From: Planctomycetota bacterium
GTDB taxonomy: Bacteria > Planctomycetota > UBA1135 > GCA-002686595
Reading direction: 5' to 3'
NCBI GenBank assembly: GCA_016712565.1
Contig: JADJQU010000026.1
Span: 1-8,927, forward strand
Length of the DNA: 8,927 nt
Shown: positions 1 to 8,700 of the stretch, in pieces
Position numbering within the stretch: position 1 is the first letter of the stretch
How the letters are laid out: the number at the start of each line of letters is the position of its first letter
Translations under genes and position numbers: made by a program
Notes under the pieces: generated by a model
Databases searched by the model: none
Told to the model about the DNA's origin: nothing
What the model saw: the letters and a program-made list of their open reading frames with translations, nothing else

Positions 1-1512
1 CTGCCCCCGCGCCGCCAGGCCGTCCAGCTCATGGAGATGCTGGCCCTGGCCATGCTCGAAGACGAGAGCCGCGAGCTCATCGAGGGCATGCTGGACGACA
101 TCGGCGCCCTCAGCTCCCTCTCCGAGCACTTCGAAGAGACGCCCGAGCACCGCGGTCGCCTGGCGATCCCGCTGGACGGGCGCTGGGACCTGGCCCTGGC
201 CTGGCTCGGACCGCAGCGCCGACACGACCATGGACATGCCCTCCTTGCACCCCATCCCCTGCTGCGGGACGGCGGGCGGCTGGGGGCACGCGACGCCTTC
301 CCGGTGGCGATCACGCCTGGCCCGCGCCCTGGCCCGGCGGCATGGGCAGGGGCCGGACCGGTGGGTGCGCAGCGCCCGCCTCTTCCGGGCCGAGTGGCGC
401 ATCGACGGGCCCCGACGAGATGGCCACCCCGCCCAGGACGTGCACGACGGCATGCGCTTGATCCTGGACCTGCTGGTGGGTCGCCTGGCCGGCGCCGAGC
501 CCGTCGGCGACGACGAGTTGCTCGCCCACCTGGCCCAGCTGGGCCCCGAGGTCCCCGTCGATCTGCTGGCCGTGGCGGTGCGCGCCTTGGACCCCGATCC
601 CCAGCGTCGCATCGACGGAGGGCAGGGCCTCTGGCTGGAGCTGGAGCGGGCCAAGGCCACCCACAAGGTGCGCACCGAGATGACGCCGCGCCCCGGGGGC
701 TCGGTGCGCCTGGGCTTCGACACCCACATCGGCGCGCTCAAGGCCCGGCTGGGCCAGACCAACCAGGACGCGGTCTTCTTCCACCAGCACGGCCCGGTGA
801 GCCTGCTGCTGGTCGCCGACGGGATCAGCATCTGCTCGGCCGGCACGGGCAACCTGGCCAGTGCCCTGCTGGTGCAGGCGGTCGCCAACCGCTGGGAGGA
901 GGGCGCCGCCCAGCTGCCGACGCCGACGAGCCGGCGATCCGCCAGTTCCTGCGCGAGGCCCTGGAGGCCGGCAATGACTCGGTCTGCGAGACCGCCTGCG
1001 CCTGTCGCACGGCGACCTGAGCCGACACATCCCCACGGGCACCACCGTGGTCGCCGCCGTGATGCGGGGCGGCCGGGCCTGGATCGCCAGCCCAGGTGAC
1101 AGCCGGGCCTGCCTGGTCAGTCGTCCGGCGTGGTCCAGCCCACGGGGACGGAAACCTGCAAGGGGACTGGCTGCGGCAGCGCCAGGCCGGCCAGGACAGC
1201 CCCATCGAGGCCGACGGGGCCGCCTTGACCTCCTACGTGGGCCACTTGACACAGAGGACCTGGCACAGGCCGTGGACCCCCAGATGCTGGCCATCTCCTC
1301 TTGTCACAGGAGAGCCTGCTGCTGTGTTCGGACGGATTCACGGACTTCGCCGCAAGGACAGCGCCAGCCTCGCGCGCCTGATCCAGGACGCGCTGTCGGA
1401 TCCGTCCGATCCGGGAAGGCCTGTCGCCGACTGGTGAATGCCGCGAACGCCGGCGGTGGCGGGGACAACATCTCGGTCGTACTTGCGCATTTTCGAGCGT
1501 GGACGCAGATAG
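1..1512 (+). CDS. Degenerate kinase-like region fused to PP2C-family Ser/Thr phosphatase (5' partial, frameshifted)
   Basis: The C-terminal half is a PP2C (PPM) metal-dependent phosphatase, which removes phosphate from Ser/Thr of proteins in the cytoplasm. Its motifs appear in order: NQDA (Asp at 767-769), LLLVADG (Asp at 818-820), GTTVVAAV near 1040-1065, GDSR at 1095-1106, LLLCSDGFTD (Asp at 1331-1333) and GGGGDNISVV (Asp at 1464-1466). The four metal-binding Asp positions are kept, so activity is likely. The usual GG after the second Asp is replaced by ISICSAGTG. The first 650 bases resemble a protein kinase: a GRLGARDAFPVAI.LARALARRHGQG stretch like helices D-E, PDEMATPAQDV like the APE region, and a C-lobe ending VRALDPDPQRR. 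No HRD or DFG motif is visible, so this part is probably a pseudokinase. The frame is open from base 1 and the N-lobe seems to lie upstream. The frame changes near 215-310, 920, 985, 1110, 1250, 1295, 1350 and 1435. I end it at the TAG at 1510-1512, reached if one T of the TTTT run near 1490 is extra (ending HFERGRR); the raw frame continues to 1631. Confidence 0.8.
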
Positions 1513-1580
1513 CGCCCACTCGCTCCGACGACCTGGAATCCCGCGTCGAGCCCAGGTGTAGGATGCGCGTGAATCGCTCG

Positions 1581-1593
1581 GACCCCCTGGGTC
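1581..1593 (+). terminator. Weak candidate terminator hairpin after the phosphatase gene
   Basis: GACCC (1581-1585) pairs with GGGTC (1589-1593) across a three-base loop. A pyrimidine-rich CCTTTCTCTTC stretch follows. The stem is only five base pairs. It lies about 70 bases after the likely phosphatase stop and before the next gene, which suits a terminator, but chance is a real alternative in such GC-rich DNA. Confidence 0.25.
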
Positions 1594-1718
1594 AGGCCTT
1601 TCTCTTCGCCTGTCTGCCCGAAACCTGGTAGCTGGGCGTGCACGAAACCCGACGCATGCGCGTCTCCAGCCCACTTGTGGCCCCAATCCGAGCCGCCCCG
1701 GCGACTCTCCACAGACAC

Positions 1719-1723
1719 GAGGA
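1719..1723 (+). promoter_or_regulatory. Ribosome binding site of the exported protein gene
   Basis: GAGGA lies nine bases before the ATG at 1733. It supports that ATG as the start, because the codons immediately after it give a clean signal peptide. The 220 bases between the phosphatase stop and this ATG hold no convincing -35/-10 pair. TAGGAT at 1559-1564 is the nearest -10-like string, but it lacks a good -35. Confidence 0.6.
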
Positions 1724-1732
1724 ACCTCACCC

Positions 1733-2384
1733 ATGCAGCTGCGCTCCATCACGACCTTCCTGGCCGCCACCGCCTTCCTGTTCACCGTCGGCAGCACCGA
1801 CGCCTTCGCCAAGAAGAACAAGGACTCGGGCGAAGCCGCCCCTGGTGGAGATCGCCGAGACCGGCACCTCCGCTGACGGGCGTCTTCATGGCTGCCAAGG
1901 GATCCACGACACCCTCAACGGCATCCAGACCAAGCTGACCGACGGCAGCAACGAGCTCGTCAGCGCCCTGGACCTGACCACCGGCACCCCTGGCTGATGC
2001 CCTGGCCGACCTCAAGGCCATGGCCGGTGACACCTGACCGTCGCGATGAACGGCGTGGTGCCCAGCCCGTCCGTCACCGACGCGGCCCCGAGAACGTCAA
2101 GGCGGCCGCCGTCGCCAGCGTCAACAACTTCGTGACCTACCACGTGCAGGCCATCGACGAGGCCAAGGGCCTCGTGACCCAGGCTCCAGGAGGTCGCCGC
2201 CCAGGCTCAGGCCCTGGACCCGATGACCTGGCCAAGGAGGTCGCCTCCAACCCCATGGACATCCCGAAGGTCGCCAAGACCATCACCAACAACATCAGGC
2301 CGTGACCCAGACCCCAAGCGGATCGAAGACACCGTCACCGTCCTGGGCGCCAACGTCGAGACCATCAAGGCCCTGGCCAACTGA
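1733..2384 (+). CDS. Exported helical protein of unknown function (frameshifted)
   Basis: I do not recognise this protein. It starts MQLRSITTFLAATAFLFTVG, a typical Sec signal peptide with cleavage likely near TDAFA-KK, so it should be periplasmic or secreted. The mature part, joined across frames, is about 190 residues. It is rich in Ala, Val, Thr, Asn and Asp and nearly free of aromatics and Cys, with stretches such as IHDTLNGIQTKLTDGSNEL, VASVNNFVTYHVQAIDEAK and RIEDTVTVLGANVETIKALA that look like amphipathic helices, perhaps a helical bundle. It ends at the TGA at 2382-2384. Frame changes lie near 1845, 1880-1900, 1985, 2035, 2090, 2185 and 2300. Similarity to known families cannot be used to join the frames here, so the path is inferred from codon use and composition. 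It stands alone, with its own ribosome binding site and hairpins after it, between two signalling genes. A lipoprotein is ruled out because there is no lipobox Cys. Confidence 0.7.
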
Positions 2385-2393
2385 GCCCTGGCG

Positions 2394-2410
2394 CCGTCCC
2401 CTCGGGACGG
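2394..2410 (+). terminator. Hairpin 1 after the exported protein gene
   Basis: CCGTCCC (2394-2400) pairs perfectly with GGGACGG (2404-2410) around a CTC loop, ten bases after the stop codon. No T-run follows, so it is either a terminator of the GC-rich type or an mRNA 3' stabiliser. Its position right after the stop favours one of these roles. Confidence 0.5.
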
Positions 2411-2424
2411 TCGCCCCTCGCGCC

Positions 2425-2453
2425 GCGGCATCCCCTTCGGGAGTGGGTGCCGC
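2425..2453 (+). terminator. Hairpin 2, tandem to the first
   Basis: GCGGCATCC (2425-2433) pairs with GGGTGCCGC (2445-2453), nine base pairs including one G-T wobble, with an 11-base loop that can itself fold around TTCG. With hairpin 1 it makes a tandem pair between the exported protein and the histidine kinase gene, suggesting the two are transcribed separately. No T-run follows. Confidence 0.4.
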
Positions 2454-2587
2454 AGCGGCGTCGTTTGAGAGGGACGCCAATGGCCGCCCGCCCGTGCGAT
2501 AGTGCCCCAATGTTCGCTGCCCGCTGAGCTGACGGAGCTTCACGACCTTGGGATCCCAGCGCTCGTTGGGCCTCCGTCGTACGCGCG

Positions 2588-5172
2588 GTGGCCGTCGTGT
2601 CCGCGGGGCTGCTGGCCGCGTTGGTGGCGCTCGTGCTGGGCGAGCGGGCTCCGGGCGCCCCGGGGACCAGCCTGGCGGAACGCTGGCCCCGCGCGCGTCG
2701 ACGAGGAGCTGCAGGGCAGCCGCGAGCGCCCATCCCCTTGAGCTACCGCCGCGCCTCCTTGCGGCCGGACAGCATCGTCGAGTTCTCGATGCCCCTGACC
2801 CTGCGCCAGGAGATCGAGCAGCCGGCCATCCTGATCGAAGGCGCCACGCACCACGTCCAGGTCTTCTGGGACGGCGTGCTGCTGGCCAGCATGGGGGAGG
2901 AGGCCCAGGGCGGGCGCGCCCAGGCGCGACGCGGGCGCCTCATCGTCGCCGTGCCCGAGGACCTGGGCCACAAGGGCGACCACGAGCTCGGCCTGCGCGT
3001 GCGCGAGATCACGGCGAGGGCGGCATCCTGGGCGGCGTCTGGATCGCCCCCCAGCTGGACCTCGACAGCTATTCCCGGGTCGTACGGCCGAGCGCCCAGC
3101 TTCTGCGCCATGCTGGCCATGGCGGGGATCCTGGGCCTGGTCAATGCCAGCGTCCGGCCAGGGGTGCGGGAGTTCTTGTGGTTCGGGGTCTTCTGCGCGG
3201 GGCCTCAGCCACCACCTTCGCGACCGACGACGCCTGGTGGCTCGCCAGCGAACCTGGAGCTCCGCGCGCGTCGCCCTGGCCGGCTACTCCTCCTGCCTGG
3301 CGCGGGCCTGCTCTTCGTGCACCACCTGGTGGAGTCGCGGCGCCAGCCTGGCCCTCGATGTTCCTCAACGCGGGCGTCGCCGTCGCCCTCTTCAGCCTGC
3401 TGTGGCCCGGCACCTCGGTCCTGCCGATCGTGCACCACGTCATCGACCTGCTGACCCTCTGCGCCCTGGTCCTGGCGGCGCACCATGGTCGGCGCCTTGC
3501 GCCGCGAGGTCGAGGGGCCTCGTCCATCGCCCTGGCCGTCGTGGTCCTCTCCGCGCCTCCTGATCGAGCGCCTGGCCGAGCTGACCGCCATCGAGCTGCC
3601 GCGCCTGCTCCTGCCGGCTTCCTGCTCTTCATCGGCACCGCCACGGCCGCCCTGGTCCTGCGCAACACCGACCTCGCCGACCGCTACCGCCAGCTCGTGG
3701 CCAGCGCCGGGACGCGATTCTGGTCGTGCCCGAGGACGGCGTCATCGGAGGAGGGGCAACGCCGCGGCCCGGGCCATGCTGGGCCCGAGCCCCGTGGGCC
3801 TGCGGGTGCGCTCCCTGGTGCACGAAGACGAACAGCAGCCCTGGCCGAGCACATCGCCGGGAAGGCGCGGGCGTCCGGCGGGCAGAGCTGCACCTGGAGA
3901 CCCCCATCGGGCGGGTCATCCCCGTGGAATCCGTCGCCACCGACCTGCCCGAGGGGCGGGTGATGCTGGTGCTCCGCGACCTCACCCGCGGCGAAAGGTC
4001 GAAGAGGGCATGCTGCACGCGGCCGGATGGAGACCGTGGGCATCATCGCGGGGGGCATCGCCCACGACTTCAACAACACGATGACCGCCCTGATGGCCCA
4101 CATCGGCCTGCTCAAGCTCAAGCTCACCGAGGAGAGGAGCAAGGAGCGCCTGAACCGAATGGAGTCGGTCATCCGCCGGGCGGCCCACATGACCCGGCGC
4201 CTGCTCACCCCTGGCCCGCGGCGGCCAGAAGGACCGACGCCCGATCAACCTGGCTGAGCCCGTGCACAGCGCCGTCGAGCTGACCCGGTCCATGCTGCCG
4301 CGGAACATCCAGATCAGGAGCGCATCGACCCCTGACCTCCCCCTGGTCATGGGCAGCAGCGACGACCTGGAGCAGGCGGTGCTCAACCTCCTGGTCAACG
4401 CGCGGGACGCGATGCTGCCGACAGGCGGCGCCATCCGGGTGCGGGTCCGGGCCCACCGGGAGACCGGCATCCGGCCAGGGTCCGGGTGGTGGTGGAGGAC
4501 GAAGGACCGGGCATCCCCGGCCGGCGTCGCCGCCCAGATCTGGGAGCCCCTTCTTCACCACCAAGGGCGAAGGCCGGGGCACCGGCCTGGGCCTCTCCGT
4601 CGTCTCCCGGGTCATCCGTGAGCACGGCGGACAGATCAGCTCGACCCCGCGCGGCCCCCGACACCTGGGCGGGCGCGCCGGCGCGCGCTTCGTCATCACC
4701 CTGCCCAGCGCCGAAGACGCGCGGCCCGAGCCCCCAACGTGGTGGCGCGGCCGGCCCCCGCCGGGTCCTGGTCGTCGAAGACGGGACGACATCCGGGAGC
4801 TCATCCGCGCCGAGCTCGAGCCCAGGCCATCGGGTCAGCACCGCCACCAGCGCCGAGGACGCCTTGCGGCGGGTGGAAGCCAGCGAGCAGCCCCTTCGAG
4901 ATCCTGGTGACCGACGTCGTGATGGGGGGGAGATGGACGGGATCCGCCTGGCGCATGTGCTCAACGGCCGCCAACCCGACCTGCGCGTCGTCATCGTCAG
5001 CGGCTTCATCCCCGACCACGCCGAGGCCCTGGCCCCCGAGTGGCAGCGTCGCCAAGCCCTTCCAGGTCGAGCAGCTGCCACCCGCGATCCGCCGCGCCAT
5101 GGTCCAGGAGCGCCGGCTCGCGGGGGGACCCGCCGACCATGGACGGTCAGGCGGCCCGGTCACCCGGCATAG
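2588..5172 (+). CDS. Hybrid sensor histidine kinase with periplasmic sensor, multi-pass membrane region, PAS, HisKA, HATPase and receiver (frameshifted)
   Basis: This is a membrane phosphorelay kinase of about 860 residues. Domains in order are as follows. A hydrophobic N-terminal segment lies at 2588-2645. A beta-rich periplasmic domain at about 2735-3065 includes FSMPLTLR and VQVFWDGVLLAS and resembles the jelly-roll sensors of 7TM-DISM proteins. A multi-pass membrane region lies at about 3090-3660 (MLAMAGILGLVNA, FLNAGVAVALFSLLW, LPAFLLFIGTATAALVL). A PAS-like domain lies at about 3690-3990. HisKA has GGIAHDFNN, with the phospho-accepting His at 4063-4065. HATPase has LLNARDAM-type N box LVNARDAM near 4393, VVEDEGPGIP near 4485 and GTGLGLSVVSRVI near 4578-4616. 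The receiver has VLVVED near 4760, phospho-acceptor Asp in TDVVM at 4913-4915, VSGF near 4996 and Lys in AKPF at 5054-5056. The start is uncertain: GTG at 2588 is the first start in the open frame, but Arg residues just upstream would complete a signal anchor and an ATG at 2510 is cut off by a TGA at 2525, so the true start may be upstream. The stop TAG at 5170-5172 follows a G-run of uncertain length. At least ten frame changes. Confidence 0.85.
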
Positions 5173-5756
5173 GCCCGGGCCGCGGGCACCGACAGCAGGC
5201 GCCCTCCTCCACCAGGAAGCCCGTGAGCTGGCCGCCGTAGACGCAGCCCGTGTCCAGGCCCAGGCTGTGCGGACGCCGGTCGACCAGGCCGCGCACGGCG
5301 TCATGCCCGTAGATCACCAGGGGGCCGGACCAGAGCTGCCACCAGAAGGGGGCCAGACTTGTCGCGATCGTCCGGCCAGCGCCGCAGCACGGTGGCCTGC
5401 TGAGATCGTGCCAGCGCGGCCCGCAGGGGATCCACCCCGGCGTGCACGGCCAGCCAGGGACCGGCCGGGCCTCGCCTTCGATGAACAGGGAAGGTGCCCA
5501 GCCAGGACAGGCGCAGGGGCCAGGCCTGCTCGCCCGTCCGCGGCCCGCTCCAGGACCGCGACGTCGTGGTTGCCCGCAGGACCGAGGCGCAGTCCCAGGC
5601 CTGCACGATCTCCCCAGACTTCCGGCCGCCGGCCCTTGGTGAAGAGGTCACCCAGCAGCACGACGCGCTCGGGCTGAGCCAGGGCGAGCAGGGCCTCCAG
5701 CCGCGAGGCGCAGCCGTGCACGTCCCCACCAGGAGGTGCGCCGGACCGGGGCCTGC
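5160..5756 (-). CDS. PPP-type metallophosphatase, diadenosine tetraphosphatase (ApaH)-like (frameshifted)
   Basis: This is a dinuclear-metal phosphoesterase of about 195 residues. Its order of motifs is that of the calcineurin-like PPP group: GDVHGC near 5715-5727, GDLFTKG near 5640-5655, GNHD near 5570-5580, HAGVD near 5435-5450, and GHDA near 5300-5310 followed by SLGLDTGCVYGGQLTGFLVE. The GLDTGCVYGG ending and the WSGPLVIYGHD stretch are typical of bacterial ApaH-like and PrpE-like proteins, which cleave dinucleoside polyphosphates or phosphoproteins; the substrate cannot be told from sequence. The stop is placed at 5160-5162, which gives the natural ending LLSVPAARAYAG if one C is missing near 5205; the raw frame would instead stop at 5147-5149. 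Frame changes lie near 5727, 5615, 5585, 5470, 5352 and 5205. No start codon in a sensible place precedes LLVGDVHG and no stop separates it from carB, so its left boundary is arbitrary within 5736-5777. Confidence 0.82.
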
Positions 5757-5777
5757 CCGCGCCCGCGGCGCCGGGCT
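5736..5777 (-). other. Stop-free Pro/Ala-rich junction between carB and the phosphatase
   Basis: In the carB frame this stretch reads SPAPRARAGPGPAH. It joins the normal CarB C-terminus (AVKLQEL) to the first strand of the phosphatase (LLVGDVHG). The minus strand has no stop codon in any of its three frames from 5947 down to 5651. The composition is that of an interdomain linker. Either the two proteins are fused or the stop and start codons have been lost to sequencing errors. Confidence 0.5.
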
Positions 5778-8700
5778 GAGCTCCTGCAGCTTGACCGCCC
5801 GCAGCTCCAGGGCGCGCAGGGAACGGATGGCCGCGACCGCCGCCCGCGCCGCCCGCAGCGTCGTGATGCAGGGCACGGCGAAGCGCAGGCCGGCCAGCCG
5901 CATGGCCGCCTCGTCGTAGACGCCCTTCTTGCCCATGGGCGTGTTGATCATCAGCTGCACGGCGCCGTTGCGGACGTGGTCGACGATGTCGGGGCGCCCC
6001 TCGCGCACCTTGAAGACCCGCTCGGCGGGGACTCCGGCCGCCTGCAGGGCCTTCCAGGTCCCGCCGGTGGCCATCAGGCTGGAAGCCCATCGCGTAGAGC
6101 GGCCCGGCGATCTCGGGCCGGTGAAGGCCTTGTCGTCGTCGCGCACGGACAGGAAGACCCGCCCTCGCGCGGCAGGCGCATTCCAGCCCCAGCAGGCCCT
6201 GGCGTAGGCCTCGCCGAAGCTGCGGCCGACGCCCATGACCTCGCCGGTCCTGCGCATCTCCGGCCCCAGGACCACGTCCTGCACGTTGAAGCGCCGCCAG
6301 GGGAAGACCGGCGCCTTGATGAAGAAGTAGCCCCCGCGGCTCATCAGGGCCTCGCGCACCGGGGCGCCGACCCGGTCGGCCACCAGGCCCATGTCCGCCA
6401 GGCGGGCGCCCAGGCGCGTGGCCGCGCAGGCAGCAGCACGCCGTCGCCTTGCTCACGAAGGGATCGTGCGCGAGGCGCGGGGGTTCACCTCGATGATGTA
6501 GACCTCGGCGGGGCCGGTGCCCTGCCGCATCACGGCCATCTGCACGTTCATCAGGCCGATCACACCCAGGCGCTGGCCGATGCGCACGGTGGCGTCGATC
6601 ATCTCGCGGGCCATCTCCGGGGGTCAGGTCCACGGGGCACCACGCAGGCGCTGTCGCCCGAGTGCACGCCCGCCTCCTCGATGTGCTCCATGATGCCGGC
6701 CACGTGGACGTCCTCGCCGTCGCAGATGGCGTCCACGTCGTACTCGACGGCCCCCTCCAGGAAGCGGTCGAGCAGGACCGGGTGCCGCTCGCTGACCTCG
6801 AAGGCCTCGGCCAGGGCGGCCTGGAAGTCGACCTCGTCGTAGCAGATCTTCATCGCACGCCCGCCCAGGACGTAGGAGGGGCGGACCAGCAGGGGGAAGC
6901 CGATGCGCGCCGCGGCGGCGAAGGCCTCTTCCCGGCCATGGGCCATGGCCCCCTCGGGCTGGCGGATGCCCAGGGTGCCCAGCAGGGTGTTGAAGCGCTC
7001 CCGGTCCTCGCAGAGGTCGATCGCGTCGGCGCTGGTGCCCAGGATCGGGCCGATGAGGTGGGACAGCTTGAGCGGGGTCTGCCCACCGAACTGCAGGATG
7101 ACCCCCCGCGGCTTCTCCCGGGCCAGGATCGCCTGCACGTGCTCGGCCGTGACCGGCTCGAAGTACAGCTTGTCGCTGGTGTCGTAGTCGGTGGAGACCG
7201 TTTCGGGGTTGCAGTTGACCATCACCGCTGACCAGGCCGGCCTGGGCCACCGCGTAGGCCGCGTGGCAGCAGCAATAGTCGAACTCCAGCCCCTGGCCGA
7301 TGCGGTTGGGGCCGTTGCCCAGGATGAGGACGCGCGCGCGGTCCTCGTCGCCGGCCTCGTCTTCGTCTTCGTAGGTGGAGTACAGGTACGGCGTGAAGCT
7401 CTCGAACTCGGCGGCGCAGGTGTCGACGCGCTTGTAGACCAGCTGCACGCCGCCTCGCGCCGCCGCGCGGTGACCGCCTGGGCCTCGGTCGTGCCCAGGA
7501 TGCCGGCCAGCCAGGTGTCCGTGAAGCCGATGCGCTTGGCCCGCAGCGCGGCTCCGCTGTCGCACACGCCGGAGAGGAAGCGGCCGTCGAGCTGAAGCTC
7601 GACCGCGACCATGCCGCGGATCTGGGGCAGGAACCAGCGGTCGATCCTGGAGCGCGTGGATGTCGCTCTCGTCCATGCCGCGCCGCAGCGCCTCGAAGAC
7701 CCCCGCGAGGCGGTCGGGCGTCGGGATGGCCAGGCGCTCCCGCAGGGTCTGGTCGTCCCAGGCGCAGGCGTCAGGCCAGCCCCCTCCAGGCTGGCGATGG
7801 CCTTGCACAGCGCCTCGCTGAAGGTGCGGCCCAGGCCCATCACCTCGCCCACCGCCTTCATGCAGGTGTCCAGGGTGCGGTCGGCCCAGGAACTTCTCGA
7901 AGTTCCAGCGCGGGATCTTGACCACCGTGTAGTCGAGCACCGGCTCGAAGCAGGCCGGCGTCGCCCGGGTGATGTCGTTGTCGATCTCGTCGAGGGTCAA
8001 GCCCACGGCGAGCTGGGCCGCGATCTTGGCGATGGGGAAGCCCGTCGCCTTGCTGGCCAGGGCGCTGCTGCGGCTGACCCGCGGGTTCATCTCGACGATG
8101 TGGATCTGCCCGTGGCCGGGTTGACCGCGAACTGACGTTGCTGCCCGCCCGGTCTCCACGCCGACGGCCCGCATGACCGTCAGGGCCTGGTCGCGCAGCA
8201 CCTGGTACTCGCGGTCGGTCAGGGTCTGGGCCGGGGCCACGGTGATGGAGTCGCCAGTGTGCACCCCCATGGGGTCCAGGTTCTCGATCGAACAGACGAT
8301 GATGACGTTGTCGGCCAGATCGCGCATGACCTCCAGCTCAAACTCTTTCCAGCCGAGCACGCTCTGCTCGACCAGGACCTGCTGCACCGGCGAGAGGTCC
8401 AGGCCGCCGACGACGATCTCGCGGAACTCGTCCTTGTTGTAGGCGATGCCGCCGCCTTCACCGCCCAGGGTGAAGGAGGGGCGGATGATGGCGGGCAGGC
8501 CCGTGATGTCCAGCAGGGCCTCGGCTTCGGCCAGGGTCTCGGCGGTGCCGGAGGCCGGGACGGACAGGCCGTCCTCCATCATGCACTCCTTGAAGCGCTG
8601 GCGGTCCTCGGCGACGGCGATGGCCTCCGGGCGGGCGCCGATCAGCTCGACGCCGCTGCTCGGAGCAGGCCCGCCTTGTGCAGCTCCATGGCCAGGTTGA

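Noticed and set aside
311..1294. A 327-codon open frame on the minus strand opposite the kinase-like/PP2C gene
   Set aside because: It is very rich in Arg, Pro and Gln and lies opposite clear PP2C motifs, so it is a shadow frame.
1516..1631. Continuation of the phosphatase reading frame to the stop at 1631
   Set aside because: The extra residues have no PP2C character, and removing one T from a run gives the natural ending HFERGRR with a TAG at 1510-1512.
5173..5187. GCCCG/CGGGC stem just after the histidine kinase stop as a terminator
   Set aside because: Only five base pairs, no T-run, and it lies inside the phosphatase coding end, where such pairs are expected by chance.
5736..6842. A 368-codon open frame on the plus strand opposite carB
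   Set aside because: It is antisense to strongly conserved CarB motifs, its translation is rich in His, Ala and Arg with no recognisable motif, and long antisense frames are common in GC-rich coding DNA.
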